A program made the translations under genes and the position numbers. This document shows positions 33,762 through 39,867 of a stretch of DNA of 43,630 bases, piece by piece. Position 1 is the first letter of the stretch; each line of letters opens with the position of its first letter. The DNA lies in IMG/VR virus record IMGVR_UViG_3300007516_000037, positions 1-43,630 of that record. The stretch is one strand, 5' to 3'. This DNA comes from a virus. The notes under the pieces were generated by a model, which searched no databases, was not told the DNA's origin, and saw only the letters and a program-made list of their open reading frames with translations.

Positions 33762-33825
33762 AAAATATAAGGTAGGCTGGAGTATACTCTCTCACCTCGT
33801 CAGCGACCCGTTCACCAATTGAACA
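33762..33825 (-). ncRNA. Structured small RNA, copy 1
   Basis: Follows an early promoter with the hairpin GUUCA-AUUGG-UGAAC at the predicted 5' end (33810-33824). Next come GGGU, a short hairpin (UCGC/GUGA) and GAGUAUACUCC, where GGGU can pair with ACUC. Nearly identical to copy 4 on the other strand. No ORF is carried. The 3' end is only estimated from a T-rich stretch. Confidence 0.65.
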
Positions 33826-33828
33826 ATA

Positions 33829-33859
33829 CAAAGATAGTAAAAAATTCGACACCACCAAA
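33829..33859 (-). promoter_or_regulatory. Early promoter, class A, of small RNA copy 1
   Basis: TTTG (33856-33859), 19 nt, TATCTTTG (33829-33836) on the minus strand. The T-tract of the preceding terminator leads straight into it. Confidence 0.8.
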
Positions 33860-33865
33860 TAAAAA

Positions 33866-33895
33866 GGCATAAAAAAATCCCTTTCGGGACTTTTT
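33866..33895 (-). terminator. Terminator after the Lys/His-rich protein gene
   Basis: Minus-strand GTCCC-GAAA-GGGAT hairpin with A- and T-runs on either side, just after the stop at 33904. Confidence 0.85.
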
Positions 33896-33903
33896 TTTTA
33901 TGT

Positions 33904-34143
33904 TTAACGTTTGTGGTTTGGATGTGCTTTTAAGCCTCTACAACCGTGACCAACAAGCCCTTTTTTCTTTGCAGCTTTGCTCTTCTTGTGGCTCTTCTTG
34001 TGGCTCTTCTTCTTGTGGTTCTTCTTCTTTGGTTTGCGGTCAGACATTTCGTACTGACTTTTGATGTTTAAGGTTTCAAAAGTTGATGCGTTAACGTTTG
34101 CACCGAAAATTGTGATAAGCAGTAAAAAGATTAAGTTTTTCAT
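33904..34143 (-). CDS. Secreted Lys/His-rich basic protein, 79 aa
   Basis: Signal peptide MKNLIFLLLITIFGANVNAS, then a strongly basic mature part with repeated KKSHKKSHKKSK and a Cys/His tail GHGCRGLKAHPNHKR. Similar short basic exported proteins occur in flavobacteria, so it may be host-derived. Its charge suggests binding to nucleic acid, envelope polymers or metal (inference). Confidence 0.7.
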   Translation of the reverse strand: MKNLIFLLLITIFGANVNASTFETLNIKSQYEMSDRKPKKKNHKKKSHKKSHKKSKAAKKKGLVGHGCRGLKAHPNHKR

Positions 34144-34176
34144 AGGTTTTTTTGTTTTTGTTTGTTTTTGTTAAGA

Positions 34177-34207
34177 CAAAGATAGTTAAAAAATCGACAC
34201 CACCAAA
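34177..34207 (-). promoter_or_regulatory. Early promoter, class A
   Basis: TTTG (34204-34207), 19 nt, TATCTTTG (34177-34184) on the minus strand, for the Lys/His-rich protein gene. Confidence 0.8.
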
Positions 34208-34219
34208 TTTATTTTCATT

Positions 34220-34294
34220 TTATTTTAAGTAGGTGTAAATACACAATGCGAATAAAATAAAAGCTTCTTTGAGGTCTTTAAGGAAAAGTTTCAT
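34220..34294 (-). CDS. Tiny hydrophobic protein, 24 aa
   Basis: Short ORF MKLFLKDLKEAFILFALCIYTYLK, 17 nt after an early promoter. A single hydrophobic segment suggests a membrane peptide. Supported only by promoter position and composition. Confidence 0.45.
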   Translation of the reverse strand: MKLFLKDLKEAFILFALCIYTYLK

Positions 34295-34311
34295 AGTTTG
34301 TTTTGATAAGA

Positions 34312-34342
34312 CAAAGATAGTCAAAAAATCGACACCACCAAA
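34312..34342 (-). promoter_or_regulatory. Early promoter, class A
   Basis: TTTG (34339-34342), 19 nt, TATCTTTG (34312-34319) on the minus strand, upstream of the 24-aa ORF. Confidence 0.8.
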
Positions 34343-34343
34343 T

Positions 34344-34517
34344 TTATTTTGATAATTCTTTGCCGTAAAATACGTTCAATATAAACGCCCATATTCCAAA
34401 AGCTATGCATAGCAATGTAGAATACATAAAACCATTTAGATTTAAAGTAGCTATAAAATAAGCTACAAAAACTAATGCAATGGCAAACAAGTTGAGGGAT
34501 ACTTTGAGTAAGTTCAT
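34344..34517 (-). CDS. Small membrane protein, 57 aa
   Basis: ATG chosen at 34517 (MNLLKVSLNLFAIALVFVAYF). The longer frame reads through the promoter box. Two hydrophobic segments (LFAIALVFVAYFIATL and YSTLLCIAFGIWAFILNVF) predict a two-pass membrane protein. Confidence 0.65.
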   Translation of the reverse strand: MNLLKVSLNLFAIALVFVAYFIATLNLNGFMYSTLLCIAFGIWAFILNVFYGKELSK

Positions 34518-34546
34518 AATTTCTGTTTTTAGATTGATTGATAAGA

Positions 34547-34577
34547 CAAAGATAAGCAAAAAATCGACACTACCAAA
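34547..34577 (-). promoter_or_regulatory. Early promoter, class A
   Basis: TTTG (34574-34577), 19 nt, TATCTTTG (34547-34554) on the minus strand. Drives the 57-aa membrane protein gene. Confidence 0.8.
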
Positions 34578-34584
34578 TTTATTT

Positions 34585-34671
34585 TCAATAAAATATCCAA
34601 GAACTAAAATAAAATAACGTGAATAGGACTACTAAAAATATACCACCTAAAAAGACTTCTTTTTTGTTCAT
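34585..34671 (-). CDS. Tiny membrane protein, 28 aa
   Basis: MNKKEVFLGGIFLVVLFTLF... with one hydrophobic span. Its ATG overlaps the stop of the 50-aa gene (ATGA), so it is probably translated by coupling. Third gene of a three-gene mini-operon. Confidence 0.5.
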   Translation of the reverse strand: MNKKEVFLGGIFLVVLFTLFYFSSWIFY

Positions 34672-34820
34672 GGGTAAAAGTCTAATAACATTTTATTTGC
34701 TCTCAAAGCTGCTGTAAGGTTAAAAATAGGGCAAGTAGTATCTTTCTTATTAACTATTCCAGCTGCGATAATGGCTCTAACTATTTGAGGTCGCATATTG
34801 ATTCTTGTATGTAAGTTCAT
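34668..34820 (-). CDS. Small hypothetical protein, 50 aa
   Basis: Starts MNLHTRINMRPQIVRAIIAAG. A short helical protein with one Cys (KDTTCPIFN). It starts 3 nt after the stop of the 47-aa gene and overlaps the 28-aa gene, so it sits in the middle of a mini-operon. Confidence 0.5.
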   Translation of the reverse strand: MNLHTRINMRPQIVRAIIAAGIVNKKDTTCPIFNLTAALRANKMLLDFYP

Positions 34821-34823
34821 AAT

Positions 34824-34967
34824 TTATTTATTTGCTGCTGTCCATAGCTTCTTAACGATTTCTTTGAAATGAAGGTTACAATTTCTCTTGATTATTTTCA
34901 AGTCGCTTGCATCAAGCTCCCAGGGAACCCAAACTGAGCATACCATAATTAACGTTTCGATAGTCAT
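34824..34967 (-). CDS. Small hypothetical protein, 47 aa
   Basis: Starts MTIETLIMVCSVWVPWELDA, then a basic helix SDLKIIKRNCNLHFKEIVKKLW. First gene of the mini-operon behind the promoter at 34991. The leader (CATAATTTCTTTGTGTTTGAT on the plus strand) is shared with other early genes, which supports the start. Confidence 0.55.
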   Translation of the reverse strand: MTIETLIMVCSVWVPWELDASDLKIIKRNCNLHFKEIVKKLWTAANK

Positions 34968-34990
34968 AATTTCTTTGTGTTTGATTAAGA

Positions 34991-35021
34991 CAAAGATAAG
35001 CAAAAAATCGACACCACCTAA
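34991..35021 (-). promoter_or_regulatory. Early promoter of the three-gene mini-operon
   Basis: TATCTTTG (34991-34998) with the class A spacer. The upstream box is TTAG rather than TTTG. Confidence 0.7.
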
Positions 35022-35049
35022 TTTTAAACGTTATTTAGATTGATTATAA

Positions 35050-35120
35050 ATAAGGTAGACTATAAAGTAGGTCGGAGTATACCTTTCGATTTAAAAATCG
35101 ACTCGTTCACCAATTGAACA
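35050..35120 (-). ncRNA. Structured small RNA, copy 2
   Basis: Same 5' hairpin GUUCA-AUUGG-UGAAC (35105-35119). The second hairpin is the longer UCGAUUU/AAAUCGA, followed by AAGGUAUACUCCGACC. GAGU here pairs with ACUC, where copies 1, 3 and 4 have GGGU. The 3' end is uncertain. Confidence 0.65.
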
Positions 35121-35123
35121 AGA

Positions 35124-35173
35124 CAAAGATAGTAAAAAAATCGACACCACCAAATGATAATGTCGATTTTTTG
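35124..35173 (-). promoter_or_regulatory. Overlapping terminator and early promoter (small RNA copy 2)
   Basis: TTTG (35151-35154), 19 nt, TATCTTTG (35124-35131). The spacer also forms the 3' arm of a hairpin (35135-35145 with 35162-35172, TGTCGATTTTT) that has terminator form for the gene at 35182. One segment thus serves as both terminator and promoter. Confidence 0.75.
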
Positions 35174-35181
35174 ATTTATTT

Positions 35182-35436
35182 TTAATCCTCAAACTCACCA
35201 ATAAAAAGTTTACCATCTTGAAATGTTGGCTCATATTCTTTGTGCGAAGCTTTCATATCGTCAGTTTCCATAAAGCCGCTGTAAGCCATTAATTTTAACT
35301 CGTGGCAACATACTAGCACTTCGGCTGTATCACCCTTTGTAGGATGCTCTAAGAAGTCAATTTCTTGACCTAATGAATTGGTCATCTTCTCGTATGAAGT
35401 CGGGTTCATCGCCATTATTTTTTCGTAGCTTATCAT
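35182..35436 (-). CDS. Hypothetical early protein, 84 aa
   Basis: MISYEKIMAMNPTSYEKMTNSLGQEIDFLEHPTKG, then EVLVCCHELKLMAYSGF. Small acidic protein, no family recognised. Class A promoter at 35466-35496. Confidence 0.7.
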   Translation of the reverse strand: MISYEKIMAMNPTSYEKMTNSLGQEIDFLEHPTKGDTAEVLVCCHELKLMAYSGFMETDDMKASHKEYEPTFQDGKLFIGEFED

Positions 35437-35465
35437 GGTATATGTTTTTAGATTGATTGATAAGA

Positions 35466-35496
35466 CAAAGATAGTTAAAAAATCGACACCACCAAA
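35466..35496 (-). promoter_or_regulatory. Early promoter, class A
   Basis: TTTG (35493-35496), 19 nt, TATCTTTG (35466-35473) on the minus strand, for the 84-aa gene. Confidence 0.8.
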
Positions 35497-35528
35497 TTTA
35501 TTTTCATTTTATTTTATTTTGTTTTTTA

Positions 35529-35559
35529 TTTGGTAGTTCGGAATTTTTGTTTATCTTTA
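35529..35559 (+). promoter_or_regulatory. Promoter of small RNA copy 3
   Basis: Plus-strand TTTG (35529-35532), 19 nt, TATCTTTA (35552-35559). The final G is replaced by A. Confidence 0.65.
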
Positions 35560-35563
35560 CAGT

Positions 35564-35640
35564 GTTGAATCAGTCAGGTCAACGGGTCGATTTTTAAATC
35601 GAAAGGTATACTCCGACATGGCTTATATTTTGCCATGAAA
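35564..35640 (+). ncRNA. Structured small RNA, copy 3
   Basis: 5' hairpin GUUGA...UCAAC (35564-35583): compared with copies 1, 2 and 4 the C-G pair has become G-C, a compensatory change. Then GGGUCGAUUU...AAAUCGAAAGG and UAUACUCCGAC as in copy 2, and a hairpin AUGGC/GCCAU at the 3' end. Confidence 0.7.
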
Positions 35641-35649
35641 TAAAAGGAA

Positions 35650-35678
35650 AAAAAGATTTGGAAATACCAAATCTTTTT
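35650..35678. terminator. Bidirectional terminator
   Basis: AAAAAGATTTGG / CCAAATCTTTTT stem with a 5-nt loop. It can end small RNA copy 3 on the plus strand and the 35,689 gene on the minus strand. Confidence 0.85.
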
Positions 35679-35688
35679 CTTATCTTTG

Positions 35689-35895
35689 TTAATTGTATTG
35701 ATTGGCGACTCTGAATGCTTCTGTTGCTTCTGAGGTGAATTCTTGTTCGGTCATTGCCAAGTATTCATTTTTAACTTCGGCATCAAACCACAATGAAAGA
35801 TTATTATTGCTTTCATCGCTAATGTTAAATAACCCTTGACCTGCAAGGTTACCTTCATTCAATGTAATTTGCCCGACTGTTCTTAAAATTTTCAT
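35689..35895 (-). CDS. Hypothetical early protein, 68 aa
   Basis: MKILRTVGQITLNEGNLAGQGLFNISDESNNNLSLWFDAEVKNEYLAMTEQEF. Acidic, no family recognised. Class A promoter at 35918-35949. Confidence 0.65.
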   Translation of the reverse strand: MKILRTVGQITLNEGNLAGQGLFNISDESNNNLSLWFDAEVKNEYLAMTEQEFTSEATEAFRVANQYN

Positions 35896-35917
35896 GGTTT
35901 GTTTGTTTTTGATAAGT

Positions 35918-35949
35918 CAAAGATAAGTAAAAGAATCGACACCACCAAA
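35918..35949 (-). promoter_or_regulatory. Early promoter, class A
   Basis: TTTG (35946-35949), 20 nt, TATCTTTG (35918-35925) on the minus strand, for the 68-aa gene. Confidence 0.8.
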
Positions 35950-35977
35950 TTTATCTTCATTTTAATTTCCCATGTAC

Positions 35978-36193
35978 TCAATTGTGTACATAGTGACGTT
36001 TATCAATAGTTTGGTTTTTTGAACGTGTATAAATGAAACCATCAATAGGACATTTGATACGTAATTTCAAGTCACCATTTTTTTTAAAACAAACCGCACT
36101 ATCAAATTCTTTGCAATGTCGCGCAGTAGGACCATAGATAAAATCATCCTTTGTTGGTTTTCTTTTGTATGTATATGCTGTTTTGTTTTTCAT
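35978..36193 (-). CDS. Small basic protein, 71 aa
   Basis: MKNKTAYTYKRKPTKDDFIYGPTARHCKEFDSAVCFKKNGDLKLRIKCPIDGF. Basic, with three Cys and two His that could bind zinc. The ATG lies 4 nt after a TATCTTTG box (36198-36205), so the message may be leaderless. The -33 box is not clear. Confidence 0.65.
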   Translation of the reverse strand: MKNKTAYTYKRKPTKDDFIYGPTARHCKEFDSAVCFKKNGDLKLRIKCPIDGFIYTRSKNQTIDKRHYVHN

Positions 36194-36211
36194 AAGACAA
36201 AGATAAGTAAA

Positions 36212-36469
36212 TTATATCCAAATATGTTCTTTACAATAAGATAATAATTCATCTTTTGTGTTTATTCTAACATCGTTGAGGTATCTATTAGTATTTGGGG
36301 TATATTTTGTTATAATAACACTTTTACCATTATCTATAATTGCCGTATAATTAGACTTCTTAAATTCGTTATCTAAATTAGTATTTTGTTTGAAACCAGA
36401 TTTCAATAGAATTGATTTTAAAGATTCTGATTGTGTATCTAACTGTTCATTCATTTGTTTGTTTTTCAT
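36212..36469 (-). CDS. Hypothetical early protein, 85 aa
   Basis: Starts MKNKQMNEQLDTQSE; an internal ATG five codons in is an alternative. Contains LKSILLKSGFKQNTNLDNEFKKSNYTAIIDNGKSVIITKY. No family recognised. Promoter at 36474-36505. Confidence 0.65.
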   Translation of the reverse strand: MKNKQMNEQLDTQSESLKSILLKSGFKQNTNLDNEFKKSNYTAIIDNGKSVIITKYTPNTNRYLNDVRINTKDELLSYCKEHIWI

Positions 36470-36473
36470 AGGA

Positions 36474-36505
36474 CAAATATAAGTAAAAGAATTGACACCA
36501 CCAAA
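36474..36505 (-). promoter_or_regulatory. Early promoter, class A
   Basis: TTTG (36502-36505), 20 nt, TATATTTG (36474-36481) on the minus strand. The ATG of the 85-aa gene is 4 nt from the box. Confidence 0.75.
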
Positions 36506-36718
36506 TTAAATCGGTATAATCATACAGTTTTCTGCAATTTCAGCCAATGGAATTCTACCATTATTGGATGAATAATACCCTTGCGCTTCGAATCTTTTTG
36601 TAAATTCTTCGAGTTCTGTTTTAACTTGCTCTTGAGTATATTCGTTATCATCCCTTTTTAGTTCGAATCCGTCAGGAGATAGTATTCTAAATTTTTGTGT
36701 TGTTTGTTTGTTTTTCAT
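36506..36718 (-). CDS. Hypothetical early protein, 70 aa
   Basis: MKNKQTTQKFRILSPDGFELKRDDNEYTQEQVKTELEEFTKRFEAQGYYSSN. Looks like a small alpha/beta protein; no family recognised. Its first residues match those of the neighbouring genes because the leader is duplicated. Promoter at 36723-36754. Confidence 0.65.
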   Translation of the reverse strand: MKNKQTTQKFRILSPDGFELKRDDNEYTQEQVKTELEEFTKRFEAQGYYSSNNGRIPLAEIAENCMIIPI

Positions 36719-36722
36719 AAGT

Positions 36723-36754
36723 CAAAGATAAGTAAAAGAATCGACACCACCAAA
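36723..36754 (-). promoter_or_regulatory. Early promoter, class A
   Basis: TTTG (36751-36754), 20 nt, TATCTTTG (36723-36730) on the minus strand. The ATG of the 70-aa gene is 4 nt from the box. Confidence 0.8.
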
Positions 36755-36755
36755 T

Positions 36756-36971
36756 TTAATTTGCACCACTTCTATTTAAATGTGATAACATTTTATTAGC
36801 ACCATACTCTAAATAGTCATTAACTTGTTGGCGTATTTGTGACATTTCTTGGCGAGTATAACGACCTTCTGTTAGTTCACCCCCAACTTTTTCAGCTATT
36901 TTAATATTACTTGAAAAGGTTAAATCCTTTATAAACCAAGAAAAACCATTGATTAAAATTTCGTACCACAT
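36756..36971 (-). CDS. Hypothetical early protein, 71 aa
   Basis: MWYEILINGFSWFIKDLTFSSNIKIAEKVGGELTEGRYTRQEMSQIRQQVNDY. Helical, no family recognised. Class A promoter at 36994-37025. Confidence 0.65.
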   Translation of the reverse strand: MWYEILINGFSWFIKDLTFSSNIKIAEKVGGELTEGRYTRQEMSQIRQQVNDYLEYGANKMLSHLNRSGAN

Positions 36972-36993
36972 AGTTTGTTTGTTTTTGATAAGT

Positions 36994-37025
36994 CAAAGAT
37001 AAGTAAAAGAATCGACACCACCAAA
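36994..37025 (-). promoter_or_regulatory. Early promoter, class A
   Basis: TTTG (37022-37025), 20 nt, TATCTTTG (36994-37001) on the minus strand, for the 71-aa gene at 36756. Confidence 0.8.
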
Positions 37026-37026
37026 T

Positions 37027-37302
37027 TTATTCTTTGTTATTTTCTATGAATTCTTCAACCATTATTTCTAACAAGATTCTAAGAGCCATAATGTCTGTAA
37101 TACTTAATCTATCCCCTCTATAGTCCAAAACGTCATAATATGGGTTATTTAAATTGTATATAATTAACCCAAGTCTTTTAGCATCATCTTGTGAAAACTT
37201 ATTACTAAAAAACTTAACAATCATTGGTGTAATTTTTTTGATTGTTTCATGTTTCCATTCGGAAAACTTAAGTGATTCCTCACGTTTATCTAATTCGTTC
37301 AT
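37027..37302 (-). CDS. Hypothetical early protein, 91 aa
   Basis: MNELDKREESLKFSEWKHETIKKITPMIVKFFSNKFSQDDAKRLGLIIYNLNNPYYD. Helical with an acidic C-terminus (MVEEFIENNKE). No family recognised. The ATG is 4 nt from the promoter box. Confidence 0.65.
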   Translation of the reverse strand: MNELDKREESLKFSEWKHETIKKITPMIVKFFSNKFSQDDAKRLGLIIYNLNNPYYDVLDYRGDRLSITDIMALRILLEIMVEEFIENNKE

Positions 37303-37306
37303 AAGT

Positions 37307-37338
37307 CAAAGATAAGTAAAAGAATCGACACCACCAAA
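37307..37338 (-). promoter_or_regulatory. Early promoter, class A
   Basis: TTTG (37335-37338), 20 nt, TATCTTTG (37307-37314) on the minus strand, for the 91-aa gene. Confidence 0.8.
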
Positions 37339-37380
37339 TTTATTTTTATTAATCTAAGGAAATACCCATAATATAACCAA

Positions 37381-37605
37381 TTACAAGTTATATGTTTTAA
37401 CACAACAACTTGGTGTGTTTGTTATCCTAACTGTTTTAGCACCATCTTTTTTGTAGGTTTTAGCATAATTTAATAATTCCCTTATTGTTGGTTTAACATC
37501 GTATGTACTATGTTTTTGCCCAATCATACTATTATTTTTATCAAATATTGTTAGTGTTACATCACACTTTCCACTTTTTGTTTTTGTGATTTTAAATCTA
37601 CTCAT
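37381..37605 (-). CDS. Small basic hypothetical protein, 74 aa
   Basis: MSRFKITKTKSGKCDVTLTIFDKNNSMIGQKHSTYDVKPTIRELLNYAKTYKK. Basic beta-beta-alpha-looking protein with a CC pair near the end. No family recognised. Promoter at 37628-37659. Confidence 0.65.
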   Translation of the reverse strand: MSRFKITKTKSGKCDVTLTIFDKNNSMIGQKHSTYDVKPTIRELLNYAKTYKKDGAKTVRITNTPSCCVKTYNL

Positions 37606-37627
37606 CGTTTCTCTGTTTTTGATAAGT

Positions 37628-37659
37628 CAAAGATAAGTAAAAGAATCGACACCACCAAA
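37628..37659 (-). promoter_or_regulatory. Early promoter, class A
   Basis: TTTG (37656-37659), 20 nt, TATCTTTG (37628-37635). The -33 box is joined to the T-tract of the terminator of the gene before it. Confidence 0.8.
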
Positions 37660-37687
37660 TAAAAAGGGAGAAACTTTCGCCTCCCCC
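37659..37687 (-). terminator. Terminator fused to the next promoter
   Basis: Minus-strand GGGAG...CTCCC hairpin followed by TTTTTATTTGG, in which the terminator T-run leads into the TTTG of the next promoter. Ends the 37,711 gene. Confidence 0.8.
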
Positions 37688-37710
37688 AAATTAATCAATC
37701 AAACAGTATT

Positions 37711-38049
37711 TTAGTTTATGTCAATAGTTACGGTAATAGTAGGTGAATTATCAACAGTTCTTTCAAGTTCTTCAACCACAAGCCCAATGTATTCATCTTT
37801 CATTCTAACCCAAATAACTTCAACTATAAATTCAGTAATTACACTACCCAAAGCATTAAGAGTTAAATGACCATATTGTTCGTTATAACAACTTATAGCA
37901 CCCTTTTTTCGTAGATTCATGAATTTTTCAAATTCAGTAAAAGTAGCATGTTCATTAAAGAACACCATTTGCGCTCTTATTGTATCACCAACATCACCAC
38001 GAAATCTTTTCAATGCTAATGCTTCTACAATTTCTTCTAATTTTTTCAT
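37711..38049 (-). CDS. Hypothetical early protein, 112 aa
   Basis: MKKLEEIVEALALKRFRGDVGDTIRAQMVFFNEHATFTEFEKFMNLRKKGAISCYN. Helical, no family recognised. It is driven by a class B promoter whose spacer is an inverted repeat. Confidence 0.7.
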   Translation of the reverse strand: MKKLEEIVEALALKRFRGDVGDTIRAQMVFFNEHATFTEFEKFMNLRKKGAISCYNEQYGHLTLNALGSVITEFIVEVIWVRMKDEYIGLVVEELERTVDNSPTITVTIDIN

Positions 38050-38076
38050 AGGTTTTTTCTTTATGTTTGATTAGGT

Positions 38077-38108
38077 CAAAGATAAGGATAAGTTTTCACT
38101 TATCCAAA
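38077..38108 (-). promoter_or_regulatory. Early promoter, class B (palindromic spacer)
   Basis: TTTG (38105-38108), then the 20-nt spacer GATAAGTGAAAACTTATCCT, then TATCTTTG (38077-38084). GGATAAG/CTTATCC is a perfect inverted repeat, either an operator or the hairpin of the preceding gene's terminator. Confidence 0.8.
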
Positions 38109-38120
38109 TCTTATTTGATT

Positions 38121-38456
38121 TTAATACGCTGATATTGGCATTATTTGATTTTGTTCATAACTTTGACCTTCATGTTCTGTATCAGGATTAGTTAGGTTAA
38201 AGAAATGTTGTTTCAATTGTTCACCAATATCACTTAAATTTTTTCGTTCTTCTTCAGTTAACTTAATATTTATATTAATACCCAACGTATCATTAACGCC
38301 AACCCTACCAAGCAATCCACCACCCAAGTAATTTTGGAATGCAGCCATTTTCTGACCTTTGAAACCTAAAGTTGATAGGTCAATTTCGATGCCACCACCG
38401 CGTGAGGAAATTTCTTTTCTAAGAGTTACTTTCGAGAATTCAATTTGTTCTGTCAT
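38121..38456 (-). CDS. Hypothetical early protein, 111 aa
   Basis: MTEQIEFSKVTLRKEISSRGGGIEIDLSTLGFKGQKMAAFQNYLGGGLLGRVG. Beta strands then a helix (LTEEERKNLSDIGEQLKQHFFNL). No family recognised. Class C promoter at 38480-38511. Confidence 0.7.
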   Translation of the reverse strand: MTEQIEFSKVTLRKEISSRGGGIEIDLSTLGFKGQKMAAFQNYLGGGLLGRVGVNDTLGININIKLTEEERKNLSDIGEQLKQHFFNLTNPDTEHEGQSYEQNQIMPISAY

Positions 38457-38479
38457 AATTTCTTTGTGTTTGATTAGGT

Positions 38480-38511
38480 CAAAGATAAGTAATTAATTTG
38501 TAACTACCAAA
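38480..38511 (-). promoter_or_regulatory. Early promoter, class C
   Basis: TTTG (38508-38511), spacer GTAGTTACAAATTAATTACT, TATCTTTG (38480-38487) on the minus strand. Confidence 0.8.
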
Positions 38512-38518
38512 TTTAATT

Positions 38519-38854
38519 TCATATTTTTGTTTCAAAACCGTTTAACAGTTCATCCAATAGAACGTACCCAACACCAATAAAATTAATGGTTGTTTCACCC
38601 CAACTATAATCATATTGAACACGAATTTGAATTCTTTGTTTGCTATCAATATAAAAGTTTGAAAAACTGCTGAAACCACGAATTGTTTTTTTCAAAATAG
38701 TCACAACTTCTTCATGTTTGATTTTTTCCGTATCGGAGAATTTTGACTTGTCTATGTATTCGTAACCTTTGTTTTGTAAGGTTAAATTTGGATATTCAGT
38801 GAATATACCAAGAAGTTTTTTGTGTTCTTCGATTGTGATTAGTTCGATTGTCAT
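38519..38854 (-). CDS. Hypothetical early protein, 111 aa
   Basis: MTIELITIEEHKKLLGIFTEYPNLTLQNKGYEYIDKSKFSDTEKIKHEEVVTILKK, then a beta-rich end with IQIRVQYDYSWGETTINFIGVGYV. No family recognised. Class C promoter at 38878-38909. Confidence 0.7.
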   Translation of the reverse strand: MTIELITIEEHKKLLGIFTEYPNLTLQNKGYEYIDKSKFSDTEKIKHEEVVTILKKTIRGFSSFSNFYIDSKQRIQIRVQYDYSWGETTINFIGVGYVLLDELLNGFETKI

Positions 38855-38877
38855 AATTTCTTTGTGTTTGATTAGGT

Positions 38878-38909
38878 CAAAGATAAGTAATTAATTTGTA
38901 ACTACCAAA
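38878..38909 (-). promoter_or_regulatory. Early promoter, class C
   Basis: TTTG (38906-38909), the same class C spacer as 38480, TATCTTTG (38878-38885) on the minus strand. Confidence 0.8.
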
Positions 38910-38939
38910 TTTATTTTCACAAATTTTAAATACGTTCCA

Positions 38940-39155
38940 TCACACCATTTTTTTACCGTTCACCCATAAAAATCGAACTTTTGATTTTTCATCTTCTGTT
39001 AGAGAAGCGTAAAGGTCAGTATCTTTTTGAGAGAAAACAAATCCTGAGTCCATTCCACCACCACTTTCTTCTTTACAATTGGTACGTAAAGCATAATCCC
39101 AAAATCTTGATGGTGTATGAGCATTACCTCTAACATAAACTTCTATTATTTCCAT
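38940..39155 (-). CDS. Hypothetical early protein, 71 aa
   Basis: ATG chosen at 39155 (MEIIEVYVRGNAHTPSRFWDYALRTN). The longer frame to 39209 only translates the promoter (VVSILLLIFDLIK). Small protein with SGGGMDSGFVFSQKDTDLYASLTEDEK. No family recognised. Confidence 0.65.
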   Translation of the reverse strand: MEIIEVYVRGNAHTPSRFWDYALRTNCKEESGGGMDSGFVFSQKDTDLYASLTEDEKSKVRFLWVNGKKMV

Positions 39156-39178
39156 AATTTCTGTGTTTTTGATTAGGT

Positions 39179-39210
39179 CAAAGATAAGCAAAAGAATCGA
39201 CACCACCAAA
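39179..39210 (-). promoter_or_regulatory. Early promoter, class A
   Basis: TTTG (39207-39210), 20 nt, TATCTTTG (39179-39186) on the minus strand, for the 71-aa gene at 38940. Confidence 0.8.
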
Positions 39211-39233
39211 TTTATTTTGATAATACCTCCTAG

Positions 39234-39521
39234 CTACCAAGAGTTTAGATTTCTAAGGTAGTTTTCATTGGTTGATAATGCCTCACGACAAGCCTTTCTA
39301 ATATCTTTATCTTCAATGGTAAATGCTCTATAAGTTCCGTAACTTGCTCCATATGTAGAGTATTGGAGTATCCCCTTATTCTTTTTACAATACTCTTCAA
39401 CTTCATCCTTTCTATCACCAAATAAACTTGGTCTAAAATTACTTCTACCTACTTGTCCATATTTGTCAGTAGTAGTTTCTTTGTGCATTTGTACTAATAT
39501 GTCTGTAATAAATTCTTTCAT
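39234..39521 (-). CDS. Hypothetical early protein, 95 aa
   Basis: MKEFITDILVQMHKETTTDKYGQVGRSNFRPSLFGDRKDEVEEYCKKNKGILQYS. Basic and helical with an aromatic patch (YGASYGTYRAF). No family recognised. Promoter at 39542-39573. Confidence 0.65.
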   Translation of the reverse strand: MKEFITDILVQMHKETTTDKYGQVGRSNFRPSLFGDRKDEVEEYCKKNKGILQYSTYGASYGTYRAFTIEDKDIRKACREALSTNENYLRNLNSW

Positions 39522-39541
39522 TTTGTTTGTTTTTGTTAAGT

Positions 39542-39573
39542 CAAAGATAAGTTAAAAAATCGACACCACCAAA
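39542..39573 (-). promoter_or_regulatory. Early promoter, class A
   Basis: TTTG (39570-39573), 20 nt, TATCTTTG (39542-39549) on the minus strand, for the 95-aa gene. Confidence 0.8.
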
Positions 39574-39587
39574 TAAAAAGGGAGAAA

Positions 39588-39761
39588 TTATTCAACAAAC
39601 TTTTTGAATTCAGAACTAAAAAATTTTAGTTCATCTACTTTTTTATTTAATTTATTAACAACAGAAATTTCTAAATTTGGTCTGCTTTTAATAAACCTTA
39701 AAATTTCATCCACTTTTCCATCGTGTTCAATAATTTTGGTTTTGATTTCTGATTGAGTCAT
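39588..39761 (-). CDS. Small helical protein, 57 aa
   Basis: ATG chosen at 39761 (MTQSEIKTKIIEHDGKVDEILRF); the upstream extension only translates the promoter. Probably a short coiled coil (NKLNKKVDELKFFSSEFKKFVE). Function unknown. Confidence 0.6.
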   Translation of the reverse strand: MTQSEIKTKIIEHDGKVDEILRFIKSRPNLEISVVNKLNKKVDELKFFSSEFKKFVE

Positions 39762-39784
39762 AATTTCTTTGTGTTTGATTAAGT

Positions 39785-39816
39785 CAAAGATAAGCAAAAG
39801 AATCGACACCACCAAA
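39785..39816 (-). promoter_or_regulatory. Early promoter, class A
   Basis: TTTG (39813-39816), 20 nt, TATCTTTG (39785-39792), fused to the preceding terminator as at 37659. Confidence 0.8.
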
Positions 39817-39845
39817 TAAAAAGGGAGAAATTTTCATTTCCCCCA
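39816..39845 (-). terminator. Terminator fused to the next promoter
   Basis: Minus-strand GGGGGAAAT/ATTTCTCCC hairpin followed by TTTTTATTTGG. Ends the 39,868 gene. Confidence 0.8.
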
Positions 39846-39867
39846 AATTAATCAATCAAACAGTATT

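Noticed and set aside
33774-33836. Small RNA copies as hammerhead ribozymes (CUGACGAG, GAAA-like segments)
   Set aside because: The CUGANGA and GAAA cores are not placed around a shared stem, and copies 2 and 3 lack CUGA altogether.
39155-39209. N-terminal extension MVVSILLLIFDLIK on two early proteins as a signal peptide
   Set aside because: It is the translation of the repeated promoter sequence, seen in the same form at 39761-39815.
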